Assembly: GCA_937625935.1 (NCBI GenBank)
Contig: OW569384.1
Coordinates: 248,001 to 312,000, forward strand
Reading direction: 5' to 3'
Length of the DNA stretch: 64,000 nt
DNA from: Tetramitus jugosus
Taxonomy: Eukaryota; Heterolobosea; Eutetramitea; Acrasida; Vahlkampfiidae
Shown one piece after another: positions 19,534 through 32,600 of the stretch (within the stretch, counting starts at the first letter, position 1; every line of letters begins with the position of its first letter). The notes below the pieces were generated by a model. That model was not told the origin of the DNA. It was given only the letters and a program-made list of their open reading frames with translations, and made no database searches. The position numbers were made by a program, and so were the translations under genes.

Positions 19534-21471
19534 TTAATGATGATGGCCTCCTCGATTTTGGAAACCACCACCTCGACCTCTTCCCCTTCTTTGGAAAGTG
19601 CCCCGGGGACGCTCTACCGTTGCACTGGTCGAGGATTTTTGTTCTGTCTGCTGTTGAGGTCCAGAAACGGGTGTTGGAACAACATACTGTCTTTTGATAG
19701 CATTGGTCATGGCTCTATTGAGCAAAGTATTGACAGAAAAGACATTGGCTCTTTTCTTAGGATACTCCACATACGCAAAGTAGTCGATATAAGATCTCAC
19801 ATCCATAATGCTGAATATTTCCTCTTGTAGCGTCCGCTTCAACTCTTCTGAAGGCTTACCATATCTGAAATCATATTCAGCGGCCGTTTCTTCAAGTGTG
19901 CTGTGTCTTCTAGCAACCTTTGTGAGGAAGAACTTGTGGAACATGATGAGTCGAGCACTTACACGACTCACAGCAAAACACTTGTTCATTCTCTTTCGTC
20001 GATCAACATACTCCTCACCTTCCAAAAAGTCTGTGATGGTCGTTGGAAACTTGAAGGAGATCCACAATGAATTCCGGTCCAAAGTTTCAGTGACAACAGC
20101 TCGTTTCACATCATCCCAAGTGTAATCTGACACAGATAGCAATGGTAAGAATTCACCAAGATTTGGTTTCACTGACTTGTGTCGATTCTCTTCAGAGCTC
20201 ATGAAGTTTTCAACAACTCCATTGATTGCACCGAGAACGTTTGGATAAGTGTCCACCAGATAGATGAGCCATCGATGGAATGCACAATATCCCTCCAGAG
20301 CAACAAAAGAAGCATGAAGCTCACCCTTCATGATCTCAACAACCATGGATGACATCAGTTTGCACAAAAGATCAATCAAGAGATTCAACCAATTGTTTGA
20401 AACTCCTTCAACTTTGATTCCAGAGTAAATCTCAGTGACTGCCTTCTCCAAGTATGGAATGGCCTTGGTTTCTGCATGTGACTTGTTGATATACAATGGG
20501 AAGAAGTAAGTGAATTTCTGATGCCAGACACTGTGTCTCAAACCATGACTGTATGCTTCGAGTGATATGATATCAAGTGGTGATGTTACTGTTTGGAGAA
20601 TTCCTTGTTTTGTGAATTCCAAGTTGATACCATATCCAAGAAGAGCTTCTTCAGAGTCCTTCTTCGTGTGGAAACAGCAACACTCGATTGCTTCTTTCAG
20701 CAGTGGCATCTTGGATGCTGAATTCCATTGTTGGCAGACTGCAGATGTCTTCTCCAGATCAACAGCGGACAAAAAGGAGAAGGTATTGGCCAAGCATTCC
20801 AATGGAATCTCGCTTGTTAGCTGTCTGATCTTCTCTTCTTCTTGTTCGTCTTGGAACATTCGAGGAGAATCCATTTGTTCCTCAATATCCTCTTCGTCTA
20901 CCCTGTCTCCGAATACTTTTGCCATACTCCAATGCTCTTGTCTTGGATAGACTCGATCTTCATTGACGTGATGGTCACAAATTTTACACTGATAGTCCCA
21001 TGAAGCTTCTATGTCCTCCTCTGGATGAAAATTGTCCCAATAATGGTCAATATGTTCTCTATCCAAGAAGAAAACTTGCAATTGTCTGAGAATGGATAAC
21101 ACAGAGTAAGCAGATGTCCAAGCGCCAAAGGAGTGTTGTCCATGATAGGGCTGCAACATATCCAAGCATATGTACCCACCAAATACATGAGAGTGATGAA
21201 CACGATTCATCAGCGTCACACTTGGTGGAGAAGAAGGATAGTCGTGTGGGAACTTGAGGACAACATGAAACACTGCACCACGATATGGGGAATCAGCAGG
21301 TGCCAAAATGTTGCAATGCCACAGAAACAAGTTTTCGATGGGCTCAGCAGCGATGGTGTCCAAATCGGCCAAACGAACCTCCTTGTAATCTCTCATGAGT
21401 CTTTTGAGAGCAGACTCCCTGATCTGGGCTTTAGATGGCTCCGGAACGGAGGTCTTGTGAGTATGCAGCAT
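19534..21471 (-). CDS. E2 (UBC)-F-box fusion protein, copy 2 (RGG tail)
   Basis: 645-residue paralogue of the protein at 14487-16538. E2 domain ~15-165 with active-site block YICLDML, Cys102, again with HSH in place of HPN, and CKICDHH after it; F-box ~221-255 (IPLECLANTFSFLSAVDLE). Unlike copy 1 it ends in an Arg/Gly-rich RNA-binding-like tail (RRGRGRGGGFQNRGG). The ~230 residues after the F-box match copy 1 almost exactly, while the E2-F-box linker and the C-terminus differ. It converges on the TTM-like gene (187 bp between stops). Start ATG 21469-21471. Role in ubiquitin transfer is inferred from the domains; catalytic activity is unproven. Confidence 0.82.
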   Translation of the reverse strand: MLHTHKTSVPEPSKAQIRESALKRLMRDYKEVRLADLDTIAAEPIENLFLWHCNILAPADSPYRGAVFHVVLKFPHDYPSSPPSVTLMNRVHHSHVFGGYICLDMLQPYHGQHSFGAWTSAYSVLSILRQLQVFFLDREHIDHYWDNFHPEEDIEASWDYQCKICDHHVNEDRVYPRQEHWSMAKVFGDRVDEEDIEEQMDSPRMFQDEQEEEKIRQLTSEIPLECLANTFSFLSAVDLEKTSAVCQQWNSASKMPLLKEAIECCCFHTKKDSEEALLGYGINLEFTKQGILQTVTSPLDIISLEAYSHGLRHSVWHQKFTYFFPLYINKSHAETKAIPYLEKAVTEIYSGIKVEGVSNNWLNLLIDLLCKLMSSMVVEIMKGELHASFVALEGYCAFHRWLIYLVDTYPNVLGAINGVVENFMSSEENRHKSVKPNLGEFLPLLSVSDYTWDDVKRAVVTETLDRNSLWISFKFPTTITDFLEGEEYVDRRKRMNKCFAVSRVSARLIMFHKFFLTKVARRHSTLEETAAEYDFRYGKPSEELKRTLQEEIFSIMDVRSYIDYFAYVEYPKKRANVFSVNTLLNRAMTNAIKRQYVVPTPVSGPQQQTEQKSSTSATVERPRGTFQRRGRGRGGGFQNRGGHHH

Positions 21472-21630
21472 TTGGTGTTGTTTCTTTTGCTCTGAAAAAA
21501 TCCGTGTGAATTTTTATAATTTCTCGCCAAGTTCTGTTCGTCGAGTTTCTGGTGTGAAGTTTCAGATGAAGGTTCAGAGAATGAAAAACAGCACCGGACA
21601 AATTAAGTTGGTCGGGCCCTGCTAGTCAAT

Positions 21631-23952
21631 CTACAGCGAAAAACTTTGATCTCTATCTAGTATTCTTTTTTGATAGTTTCTTTCATAACGCACGGTGACC
21701 CTTTGGACCTTAGCGATTGATCTGGCTCTGATTATATCGAAGAATGTTTTCTTCAGCTCATTGATACTGGCAATTTGATGTATAAAAGGACCAAAAAGCA
21801 AGTATCTATATCTCAATGTAAACGATGCGTCCAGTATTAAGCGCAACTCTCGAGTCAACGTCTCGAGAGACATATCTGTGGTTGTTCCTGCTGATGTTTT
21901 ACTAACATTTGAAGAATATATTAGCTCCGTCTTTTTCACTGAAATTCAAATGTACAAGTCATACCATTTTTGAATGAGAGCTCTGATAATGGTTTGTATA
22001 TCGGAAAGCTTCTGTATCTTTGTTTGCGAAGAGGTGTAACCTTTCAAAAATTGGCAAAAGTAAAGAATACTGTGCGCATAGTCCTGTGTCCAATGAAGCG
22101 AATGTCAGAAATCTGCTCGTGCATACATCCAAATGACGAAAAGTGAAAGCCAGATACATACATGATTCTGATTCCCATGAACGTTCAGTATCATGAATTG
22201 CTCTCGAAATTGATCAACACCATGATAAAATTGGTTACTTGGATTTGCCAATCGATTCATCCACTTGATAATCGAACTCATTTTGTGTTTAATCAATACG
22301 TGCTGTAAACGCTCTGCGAGACCTTGAGACATGTCAACTAGTGAGTCCTTAATATGAATGCTTGAACTCGATTGCACATAGATCGTAAATAAGCGATTAA
22401 ACTCATTGGAATAATCATCTTGGATATCACTCAGTGCACATTCTAGCTGGTTCTGGGAGGATTGCAATTGTTGTTGGATATTGAGATACTTTAAATACTG
22501 AATTTTGAAGACAACAAGTCTTCTTCTCCTATTTTCTATCTTCTCCTTCAGTTGTTCGTATACTGTGTCAGAAACCTCTTTCAATTTACTCTTTTCAATG
22601 AACTGCATTCTTCTGAAGTTGTTGTCTCTCTCCATTGCGGCGTTTTGAAATATGGAATAAAATGAGTGTTGTATGGCGTTGGTATCTGTAGTGCTCAATG
22701 GTTTCTCTGGCATACTATAGTTCAATGGATTGAACTTTAAAAATAACATATTTGATATTGTTCTTCGCTTGAAATCAAGCCTCTCTTGTTTCGTTTTAGG
22801 ATTCTGCTCCTTCATCCATCGTGCCAAATGTTGTATTGAATAAAACAGAGAATTGCCACTCGTTTTCTTCTCACTCTGACTTGATTCTTCGAGTCTTTTC
22901 ATTACTGCACTTCTGCCCCATAATTCAACTTTAGAAGCTAACATAGGTAAGTGATAAGATATCAATTCGCTCATTAACTTCTTCGATGGCAGGAGAATCG
23001 ACAAGAGATAGTCTTTGGAAGTTACATTCATATTCAACAAGTAAAAGGTATGCGTAAAATTTCGGTGCGACATCAACTGAATGATCTGATCCATCATTTC
23101 TCGACACTGCACCAAGTGAAAGTTTTGATACAGAACATAGTCCAAAAACAATTTCGTCATCATCAGAAAGAAATTCGTTCGATCTACTAGTTGACATTGC
23201 ATCTTCCATTTGAGTATCTCATCGACTCTCTCAAGGCGCTTTACGCACTGCGTTAATGGATGGATCCGAATGGCCCTTGACGGCCTCTTCTTTGACACCC
23301 AAAAATCTGTGTTCAACTCAAATTGACCCATAACTGGCAACATGACAAACTTGCTCTGCTCTGATGTTAACACTTGTACTAAAAATGCTTTCAACAACTT
23401 TTTGATCCAAGGATATTCCCTTCGCATTCGTTTGTCATCATTATCATTGAGAAACTGTTTCAAAATCTGAGATACATTCGACTCGATCAACCATCGAACT
23501 TGGTCATCTTCCTTTGAACAATCGCGATCCTCCATTTTGCTTTTATCATCATGCTGCTCCAACAAAAGCAATGGTCTCACATCCACATTCAACAACTTTA
23601 ATCCCTCCCGATCAACGTCATCTCCCTTGCACCGATACTTTCCACTGATCACTCCTCGTTCATCAGCCTCTTCACTGTTAAACTTGTACAAAAGTTCAGC
23701 CAACTCCTGATTGAGCTTAAATCGTCTACTATAGCAAGTGCACATGTCAGACAACACACTCGGGTACAAACAATTGACAATGCACAACACAATAGACAAT
23801 TGAGAACCACCTGAAATGGATTCTCCAATCAGAGATTTGTCATTTTGTTTTGTTGGAATCCTTTTCTTTGATTTCAGCTTTGTTTTATGAGTCTTGTCCG
23901 TTGATCTTCGCATTGCTCCGGCTTGTTGACAATCGGATGACTTCTTTTTCAT
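21631..23952 (-). CDS. unrecognised protein, 3 exons
   Basis: Predicted exons 23952-22162, 22083-21965 and 21901-21631 join in phase (introns 78 and 63 nt, GTATGT and GTATGA donors) into 726 residues. The N-terminus is basic (KKKSSD, KTKLKSKKR) and could be a nuclear localisation signal. The rest is helical and rich in Leu/Gln/Lys, with a coiled-coil-like segment around EKSKLKEVSDTVYEQLKEKIENRRRR. No catalytic motif or transmembrane helix is evident. I do not recognise the family. It might be a divergent structural or complex subunit; a profile search would be needed. The second acceptor (TTAG at 21902-21903) was chosen because the nearer CAG would leave a 28-nt intron and the wrong phase. 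Confidence 0.6.
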
Positions 23953-24733
23953 GCTCGTTTAGTTGAAAATTGAAGTTCAATGAAGGAGGATTTGTGAGTA
24001 ACTTCAATGAACGAGCCAATCTGGCCGGTCGCCTGAGACCTGGCAATACTCTTTGGCAATGAACGATCGAAACAAGCTTCCATGACCCAATCAACCTGGT
24101 TTCATGCGGGTATTTGTTAAGGTGAGGTGCTATTTTGATTAGATCAATCAAAATGGATAATTTCCGTCAAGGAATACACAAGCAATTGTTCATAGAACAA
24201 AGAACATATGGATTAGTGAATCTCATCCCAACAAACTTCTCTCAAACAAACCTCCATCACCGCAACAGAGTCGATCTCATCACATTCATCCAACTGATTG
24301 AATCAATCTGATTTCCCAAACCTCCCCTGGACTAGCATTTCCCTGTTCTATTCGGACCATTCCGGAGATTTTTGTTTGAACTAACAACCATTTGGAAGCA
24401 CCCGGGTCGCTTATTCTCACCTCCTGTCGCAACAAAAAAAAGGACCACACAAACCACACAAAAACAAACACTTGAGAGAGCTTTCATTCCTTCCCTTCAC
24501 CACTAGACCCTCTGGCTGTTTCTCTTCCTCCTATCCTATAATTTTTTGGAGTGGTTTATTTTTTAGACTTCGCCAAGTTCACACAACAACATCCCCAGCC
24601 GAACCCAACGAAAAAAAACTCGACGTTCCCAGCAAAACAGACAAGAACCAAAAAAACGGACAATTGTTTCTTTTCGTTCCAACTTCAACTTCCAAACCTC
24701 CAAAAGCTCATTTTTTTCCCTCCATTCTGTTAA
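23953..24733. other. divergent intergenic region
   Basis: 781 bp between the minus-strand gene at 21631-23952 and the NAA60-like gene. A pyrimidine-rich stretch (about 24480-24550) and an A-rich leader (24590-24730) precede the downstream ATG. Short open frames show no recognisable motif. No RNA gene seen. Confidence 0.5.
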
Positions 24734-26298
24734 ATGGCGACAACAGAAGCTTTGATTCACCCAACAACTACTGCAACGACAACATTGAGTGACGATTCGA
24801 TTGATCAATCAACAACAACAAACAACACATTGACTATACCAACAATAACAACGACATTGTCAAACAACAATTATCATCACAACAATAGCTCCAATGCTCA
24901 TGACGTCACACAGTCAACAACAACAACCAATCACAACAATAATAATCATCAAAAAATGACATCATCTTTTAATTTATCTGTACAAATACCAACCTCTTCA
25001 TCATCACACCAACAACATCATCATCAACAATCACAACAACATGCAACAACAAGATCAAACAATCATCATACAATGCATCCAAGTACAGACACAATGATGA
25101 TGATGGATAGTGATGTGATCCATGTAACCGAAAGTGTGATTTTTCGGACAATTAGACGCGAAGATTTGTCTGATCTTCATCACTTGCAACTAGAGTTGTT
25201 TCCAGTGAGATACAAGGATGATTTTTATCAGAGCTTACTAGTCAAGGACAATACGTTGACTATTTTGGCTATTCATCGACAAACACGAAAGGTATGGTAT
25301 TGGTAGATGATCAAGAATGTGTTTTTTTTTGAACATGATTGTTGACTCACATTTTTTTTTAAAATTTGATCTGTTTCAATTGATGATCAACATGTGCATA
25401 GCTGATTGGAGTGTGTTCGTGTCGAGTGTATGAACACGATACTGGATCTGCTCTCCTATCTTGGATCTATGAATTCCTGTCGTCGATTGTCTCTGCGAAT
25501 GGATCCTTTGTGGGTCTATCACGCAGCGACAATAACCGACAAAATCAAAGTGTACAAAAACAACAACAACAATATAATGATAGATTTGGATACATCATGA
25601 CATTGGGCGTGACGCGGTCATACAGAAGACAAGGTCTGGCTTCTCAAATGGTTGAGATTCTCATTAGAAGAATGGTTGAAAAGCCCTATTATTGCTCCAG
25701 TTTAACACTGCATTGCAAAGTGGACAATGAACGCGCACTCAAATTCTATCACAAGCACGGATTCATTGTAGAGGACAGAGTGAGAGACTATTATGATTTT
25801 GCAGGTGTGAGAGAAGATGCGTTTCACTTGGTCAAGCACTTGTCACTGCCAGAGATCAGTCATGATGGAATCACGCCCATTGATATCCATCAACAACAGC
25901 CGCGTTCTTCATCCACACTGGAAGCAGAACAAAAGAGAGAACAGTCTCAGTGGATACAGAGATATGGATACACGTTTGGATGGATATCCATCTTTTGTGC
26001 GTGGATTGTCGCACTGTTTTTCAAGTTGACAGAGGTGTTTGAAGAGCATTGGTTGTCATTGTGCTCTGCAATGACAACAACGACGACATCTGCTTCGACA
26101 ACCATGACAACGAATTCCGCTTCCGCTTCCATATCATCTGCCTCCTCCTCGGCCTCCTCCTCGGCCTCCTCATTCGCATCCTCTACTGGAGCTCCATCTT
26201 TTGCAACTCAGCAACAACAACACAACAAACGAATCATGACTAATCACAATAGTGCACACGGTCATCACCGGTCGAACCGGAGTCATGTCACGACGTGA
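24734..26298 (+). CDS. NAA60: NAA60-like N-alpha-acetyltransferase, 2 exons
   Basis: Exons 24734-25291 and 25402-26298 (110-nt intron, GTATGG...CATAG) encode 484 residues. The first ~130 residues are a Thr/Asn/His/Gln-rich low-complexity leader. The GNAT fold follows: IRREDLSDLHHLQLELFPVRY, then YIMTLGVTRSYRRQGLAS, the acetyl-CoA P-loop, and NERALKFYHKHGF. Order and wording match human NAA60 (SLGVVKEFRKHGIG), a Golgi-bound enzyme that acetylates N-termini of transmembrane proteins facing the cytosol. A C-terminal amphipathic/hydrophobic helix (GWISIFCAWIVALFFKL) fits membrane attachment. The tail is Ser/Ala/Thr-rich. An AATAAA signal follows at 26302-26307. Confidence 0.82.
26140..26171 (+). 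repeat. 12-bp tandem repeat in NAA60-like coding tail
   Basis: GCCTCCTCCTCG occurs twice in tandem (26140-26151, 26152-26163) plus a partial third copy, encoding an Ala-Ser-Ser-Ser run in the C-terminal tail. Length variation between strains would keep frame. Confidence 0.8.
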
Positions 26299-26654
26299 AA
26301 CAATAAAAGTAATTCACATACACCAGAGAGCTTTGTTCATCTCCTTGTTCATGTCCAATATGATCAAGGACAATCTCTGAGCTATTGGTCGCCCACAAAA
26401 AATCTCATCACATCGCGAGCGATATTTACGATCTGAGCGAACGAACACGCAAGTTTCAGTCGATGGAGATTTTTTTGGCCGCTTCCAACAAAAAAAAAAC
26501 GCAAAAAAGCTTGTGAACAAGAAAACCAAAGAAACACATCGCGTCTCGTGTGATCTCCCTTATCTCATTGAATATCAACTTTTCAAATACCACACACACA
26601 GATTTTTCGCATCTTTCTCAATTTCAATTTCTCTCTACAACAACAACATAAGAT
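26299..26654. other. intergenic: NAA60-like 3' UTR and DMXL promoter/leader
   Basis: 356 bp between two plus-strand genes. It holds the AATAAA of the upstream gene at 26302 and an A/C-rich leader before the DMXL ATG at 26655. Nothing else recognised. Confidence 0.5.
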
Positions 26655-29600
26655 ATGATTCCACAAAGAGCGCATCAAATCATTCCTGGTGCAGCAAACG
26701 ACACGAGAGAATCATTTTCTTGGTCCATTTTTATGGGTTCTGAAGTACTTGTATGTCTCTCATTCTCTTTTTACATACATTATCCTTTTCACTCACTCAC
26801 ATTAAAATTTTATCATTTTTGTATTGTTGTTATTATTGTGTTGCTCTGTTGAAAAATTCTTTTGAATATTGTGTGTGTATATGGTAACATTAGGCTTATG
26901 CAAGTGGAAAATATGTGGTCATTTATCAGGGCAATACGATGACTCAGGTACTTCATGGTCATCGAGAGAAAATTACATGTGTCGAATGGTGCAAAGCATA
27001 TGGAAAATTAGTGGCTTGTTCGAGAGGTCGAATCGTCGTCTACGTGCCAGACAGAGACTCCATCTTGAGTGATGAAGAACAAATGAATTATGTGGAGGAG
27101 TGTCAGGGCAAGATTTCGACTCGTTGGACAGTGGATCAAGTGATTGAAATGGATGATTCGAACATGGTGTTCGAATGTGCTTGTTGGAATTTGTTTGGTG
27201 ATCGATTGTTGCTCAGTGGAGGTGATCGATTGCTCTTGTATGAGTTGGCATTGCAACCGGCAAGTGCTGGTGCTACTGCGACTGGTATCAATGTGAGTGC
27301 GAGTGCAGCGACACCTGTGACGCCATCGACGAGAGCTGGTACGTTGACTGTGAGTAAGAGCAAGGCAGATTTGAATACATTATCTTCATCGTCATCTGTT
27401 GGTTCAGTGACTCCATCTCCCACGAGTGCCACTTCGCAACAAGCAGCATTTCCATTCTCACCAACAAGTTCTACACCATCGACCCCGAAAGCAAACACAA
27501 TGTCCGATTTTAACAGTTTTAGAAGTGGTGGAGGCGCAAAGTTTCAATTGGTTTGGGAATATGTGAATCCTACACCGGTATGTGTTTTTCAATCTTTTTA
27601 GCTTGGATGGACTGCTGTGTTCTTGTGATTCGTATGAAATTCTAACTTGATTTTATTGTTTACGACAATGATCATAGGTATTTTCTGTTGAATTTTCGCC
27701 TGATGAGAGATTTTTTGTGACGGTTGCCAAGAATGACCGATTGGTCAAGGTTTGGTATCGTGTGAGGCCAACAAACGAGAATGAACCAGATGATTTTACT
27801 TATATTTATTTACCTCATCCTAGGGGTGTGACTTCCGTATGCTGGAGACATTCGGAGCTTCAACAACAGTATGTTTGTCATGCAATCGTTGCGTGTGCTT
27901 TTTTGTTCAATGATGAATGTGATTCTTACTAATCGATCGCTACTGCTTCAACAGAGGATCCGGTTTCTTTGCCAATGTGCTATTAACGGTTGCAAAGGAT
28001 AATGTGATGCGAGTTTGGACAGAGACAAACGAGAATGAAGACTTAAATTTTCACATTTGTTATGCGACACGAATGAAGCAAACTGATTCGAGCACTGTTG
28101 TACAGTGGCTTAACACACCGCACGAAGTCAGTCCAAACGAAGTACTGCTCAACTATATGAAAAAGATTAGTGAACAAAAGATATATGACGGAGGACATCG
28201 AGACTTATCGAACGAACGAACACAGAAAATGAAGCTCAACAGATCGACCACAGATTTGACACAACTTGAAAGTAGTGGCGAGCAAGCAGTGAAATTTGAT
28301 CACAAAAAGAAACCGATCATGAACAAGGGATCGGATACAGGAGATGAAGAGTCGCAGTCGTGGTTAGGATCCATTTTGCACGATGGTACATTAACGATTG
28401 ATTTGATACAGGGATTGGCAGATTTTCCTCGCCGAACACCGAAGCAATCTCCCTGGATCCGAATGCCGAACGCTCTCAAGGGATTCGAGGATCCATTACG
28501 AGTTATTATGTTTTATAGAAATTCAAGCAGCGAATCTGAGGCTGATGGATATGGTACTCCAAACAAATTGATTATTTATGTCCACTCGAGAAATGGAGTC
28601 ATTTCGAGTTGGAACTTACATTTAGGAAAAGGATCCAAAACACCAACCTTGAAGTTGTTCAAGGTATTCACAGGCCACATTGGCGCTATTGACATGATTG
28701 CCACACATCCGCTGCTTCCTTTGGTTGCCACTGTCGATTCGAGTCACAATCAGGTGATTACATGGCACACGAGAGATACAGCCTATTTTACACCAGAGGA
28801 TGTTTTGACGAACATCAAGATCTCTGATATAAGTGCGACAAAGGTAGCATGGCATCCATGCTTGCCTTCATTATTTGCTTCAACTGAGAAAGGAATCGAA
28901 CTGTTTCATGTGAAGACAGAATGTCCAAGCATGCATGATTTGGGTCCAACGTATGAGACTGCTATATTCCCACCTCTCCCTTCATATTACGATGTAGTTC
29001 CAATGAATTTGGAGCTAGAGAAATCTGCAGACTTTTCTTCGTGCCTATTTTTAAAGGCAATACCTGTTAGCAGCGTTATCGAAAGTGAAATAACCACGGT
29101 GACCATTTCAGCATTTGTTGTAGCAATTAGTAGTGATGGTAAATCGTTGGCAGTTTGGAAAGTTCATGAAACTGAAACGAGTAATCCGACAATACCATCA
29201 TATCAATCAAAACTTTTACTCAGCCATACATTCAAATCTGGTGGCAGGGTTGTGAGCGCTGATTGTGAAAAGTTAATTCCATTCCTTTACAGTCCTACTA
29301 TGCTCAACTCCAGCCGTATTTTGGTTCCAGCAAGAGCTCCAACTGAAAAGCCAAGCTCGTTGGTTGTTGAAGCCAAACAAATCCAACAACCGTCGATTAT
29401 TTTGATGACTGGAACTGATACCGGAAAAGTTTTAGTTTTCAAGCTTGGTTTTGAAGAAAAGAAGGTCGAGGCAAAGAAACCAGTGAGAATGGGAGGTTTG
29501 TTAGGTAAATTGGCAGCTTCCCAAACAACAACACCCACAGCAACCTTAGGTGACAAATACAGTCTTGTTAAGTGGATGGAGTATCAAGTTACAAGTGATT

Positions 29601-32600
29601 CTTCTATTCAATATCTGAAGTGTTGTGATATTCCAACTCGGTTCGCCCTCGGGCTTGCCGATGGTAAAACTGTGCAAATCTGGGAGGCAGAAGGCCATAC
29701 AGAATATTCTCTGGAACAAACTATCACCATGCTAGAGGACGAAACAATTACTCACTTCCAATGGCAATCATTTGGTGATGGACAATACTTGCTCTCAATG
29801 GGCACAAACAAGGGTGTTCAGATATATACTCAATCTAAGATTTCCAAATATCATGAAGCGAGTAAGTACTGGAAGAAGGTTTGCGATTTAATGAGCAATA
29901 TGGACAATGAATGCTGCAATTGGATAACGACCACCAAGGATGGCACACTTATTGCTGCATTTGGTATGAAGCTCTGTGTTTATACCAGATGGCTGAAAGT
30001 GTGGCAGAATGATGAAAATGCACAAACAATTCGGTCAAAATCTCTTCAGATGCACAGAAGGCTTCCAGATTATCATCCTCGCTTACTGGCCGACTTGATG
30101 ATGTCTGGTCAATTCGAGCTCGTGAAAGAAATTCTAATTCACTTGGCAAAACACTTGAAGATGTATATAGACAAGCTGGAAAAAGAAAAGAGTTCCAGTT
30201 TCTTGGATGTAGATATTAAGATGTACATACCTTCGTTAAGCATTTCCATGCTATTACAAAATGAGTCGACAACTGACACTCCAAAGAAACGGTTACCCAC
30301 TGACAATTATTCTTTCCTCAATCGACAATCAGAGGATGAAGAGAATGAGAACTCAACCAAGCAATCAAATTCATCTGATGAACTTTCATTCGAGGATGCC
30401 TACATTATATTAAGAGACAATCTGATGAGAGCAACCCCTCCTGATCTTCAAGGCAAGGAGGCTATGTATTTGATCGCTCTGATTGACACAGTGAATCAAA
30501 TTCAAATGAAACCTGATGCACTCGACGATTGTTCTATCCGTTTCTTACTTGCCTATAAACTGGATCAATTCATGTCAGTGATGCATGCAAAAATGAAGCG
30601 CTCCACTGACAAGGGAGCGATCGAGCCAGAGATGAAGCCAATGGATTCTGCCTACATTGCTTGGGCCTTTCATTCTGAATCGCACGAAACCTTATTCCAA
30701 ATGTTAAATCTACCAGAGACACTAACATGGGACATCTTCCGAAAGCTTGGTCTTTCCTTCTGGATGCGTAATCCAAATGTCCTTAGAAAGGTTGCTGAAA
30801 AATTGGCTCAAGACCAATTCAAGAAAACAAATGACCCTACGACTTGTGCTCTCATGTATGTGGCTCTGAAGAAAAAGAGTACCCTTATTGGCTTGTTCAA
30901 GGTGAAGGATATGCAAAAATTGGTGGACTTTTATAGGAAAGACTTTACACAGCCTCAGGAAATCGTAGCTGCATGCAAGAATGCATATGTGTTGATTTCT
31001 AGGCAAAACTTTCATTATGCTGCTGCGTTCTTCCTGCTCGCAGATAAACCTGAAGATGCTATTGATATTTTGATTAAGAGAGAACAAGATGTCGATTTGG
31101 CTTATATGGTAGCAAGACTTTATTGTGGTGATGACAGTCCTCTTGCAAAGAAAGTTTTGGAGAATCATTGTTTGCCAAAATATCAAAAAGAAAATGACGT
31201 ATGGATGCAGGCGACAGCCTATTGGACATTAAAGAGATATGAGGATGCTATCAAAGTACTCGTCGAGCGTTTGAACAAGGATGATGATCAAGGCGAATCT
31301 TTCGACACATCTCTATTTGCATTCTGCTCGCATCTGTCCTCCAAATTCCAGCTTGCTAACTCGACTATATTTGAAGAGAATCGAGACTCATTGATATTGC
31401 GCACATCTTATCACTTTGTCAAGACTGGTTCATCACTGCTTGCTATCGAGCATCTGAAGAAGTTAGGAGATGGCAACACCAAGAAATCAAAGGTGACAGA
31501 TACGAAGAAGACTGCCAACATCAATTCTGGCATGTTGGACATGGGATCTTTTGGAGGGTTTGGTGGCTTCGGTATGAATGGTGGCATGGGAATGAACATG
31601 GGCATGGGTATGGGAATGGGAATGGGAGGTTCTGTGGGTGCTTCGTCTGCATCATCGAACTCATCCTCAAACAAAGAAGCCCCAGTGGAAATTGACAGAA
31701 CTGATTTTGTCAAGATGATGAAATTCAAGATTTGTTTGAGTATTTTAGCTCAAGAGTTATTTGACATTTCAAAGCAGGATAGCGCCGATGTTTCTATGGG
31801 TTGGGACAAGAACAAAAAGAAGTTAAATGACCTTTTTGATGATTTGGTAACGGCATTCTCGGTTGACAAGATTGCCTTGCGCAAAAAACTGAGAGAGTTC
31901 ACGGAACTAAATGGCATGTTGATTGCCCGATGTTTGCTAACACAAAACACAAAATCAATGGTGAATGTGCTCGAAACATTCTCGAATCAAGTCGTGACCT
32001 CGCTGTCTCTACTTGTAAAGTCGGCACTGACACGATCTCAATCCACTCACATGGAGCATCTTGCTGCGGAGTTTGCCTACTGTTATGAGAGATGCAAGTT
32101 GGAGAAAGGAAACTTTTCTGATGCCTCGAAAGCAGACATTGCCGCGACAGTATATACGTTGTTGTTCATGATCTCGTGGTCAAAACGTGATTTCCATGGA
32201 CTCCTACTGCTCTTCACACTTCCAGCAAAGATGCAAGCGTCAGGCAAGCACCAGCGCCGTGTCTCCCTTGACCTAAATAATTCTGAGAAACGAACCAAAA
32301 CCGATCCATTAGAGCTAACGCTTGGTGAAGATCCTGCAAAATTCTATTATCGATTCACGAGCACACTTGAAGCGGACAAGTTAGATCGAATTATGACACA
32401 AGAGATTGAAAAGGAGGAACGAAAGAGAGGAAAGAAGACCAATGTGAAAGCTGATGAAGAGGAAAAGAAGAAGAAACTTGAAGCATTCATAGCTCGCTAT
32501 CATTCCATTGGCGATTCAGGTGTAGGTTCGAAAGCTGCTGTTGAAAAAGCTGATTCAGGAGTCGACACGACCGCTGAAAGACTCAAGATTCAGTTCCATT

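Noticed and set aside
21905..21964. 28-nt intron ending at TTTCAG (21941) in the unrecognised gene
   Set aside because: Too short for splicing and breaks phase; a 63-nt intron ending at 21902 keeps phase.
23885..24151. 88-codon minus-strand frame before the unrecognised three-exon gene
   Set aside because: Out of frame with the gene, overlaps its 5' end, and has no recognisable content.
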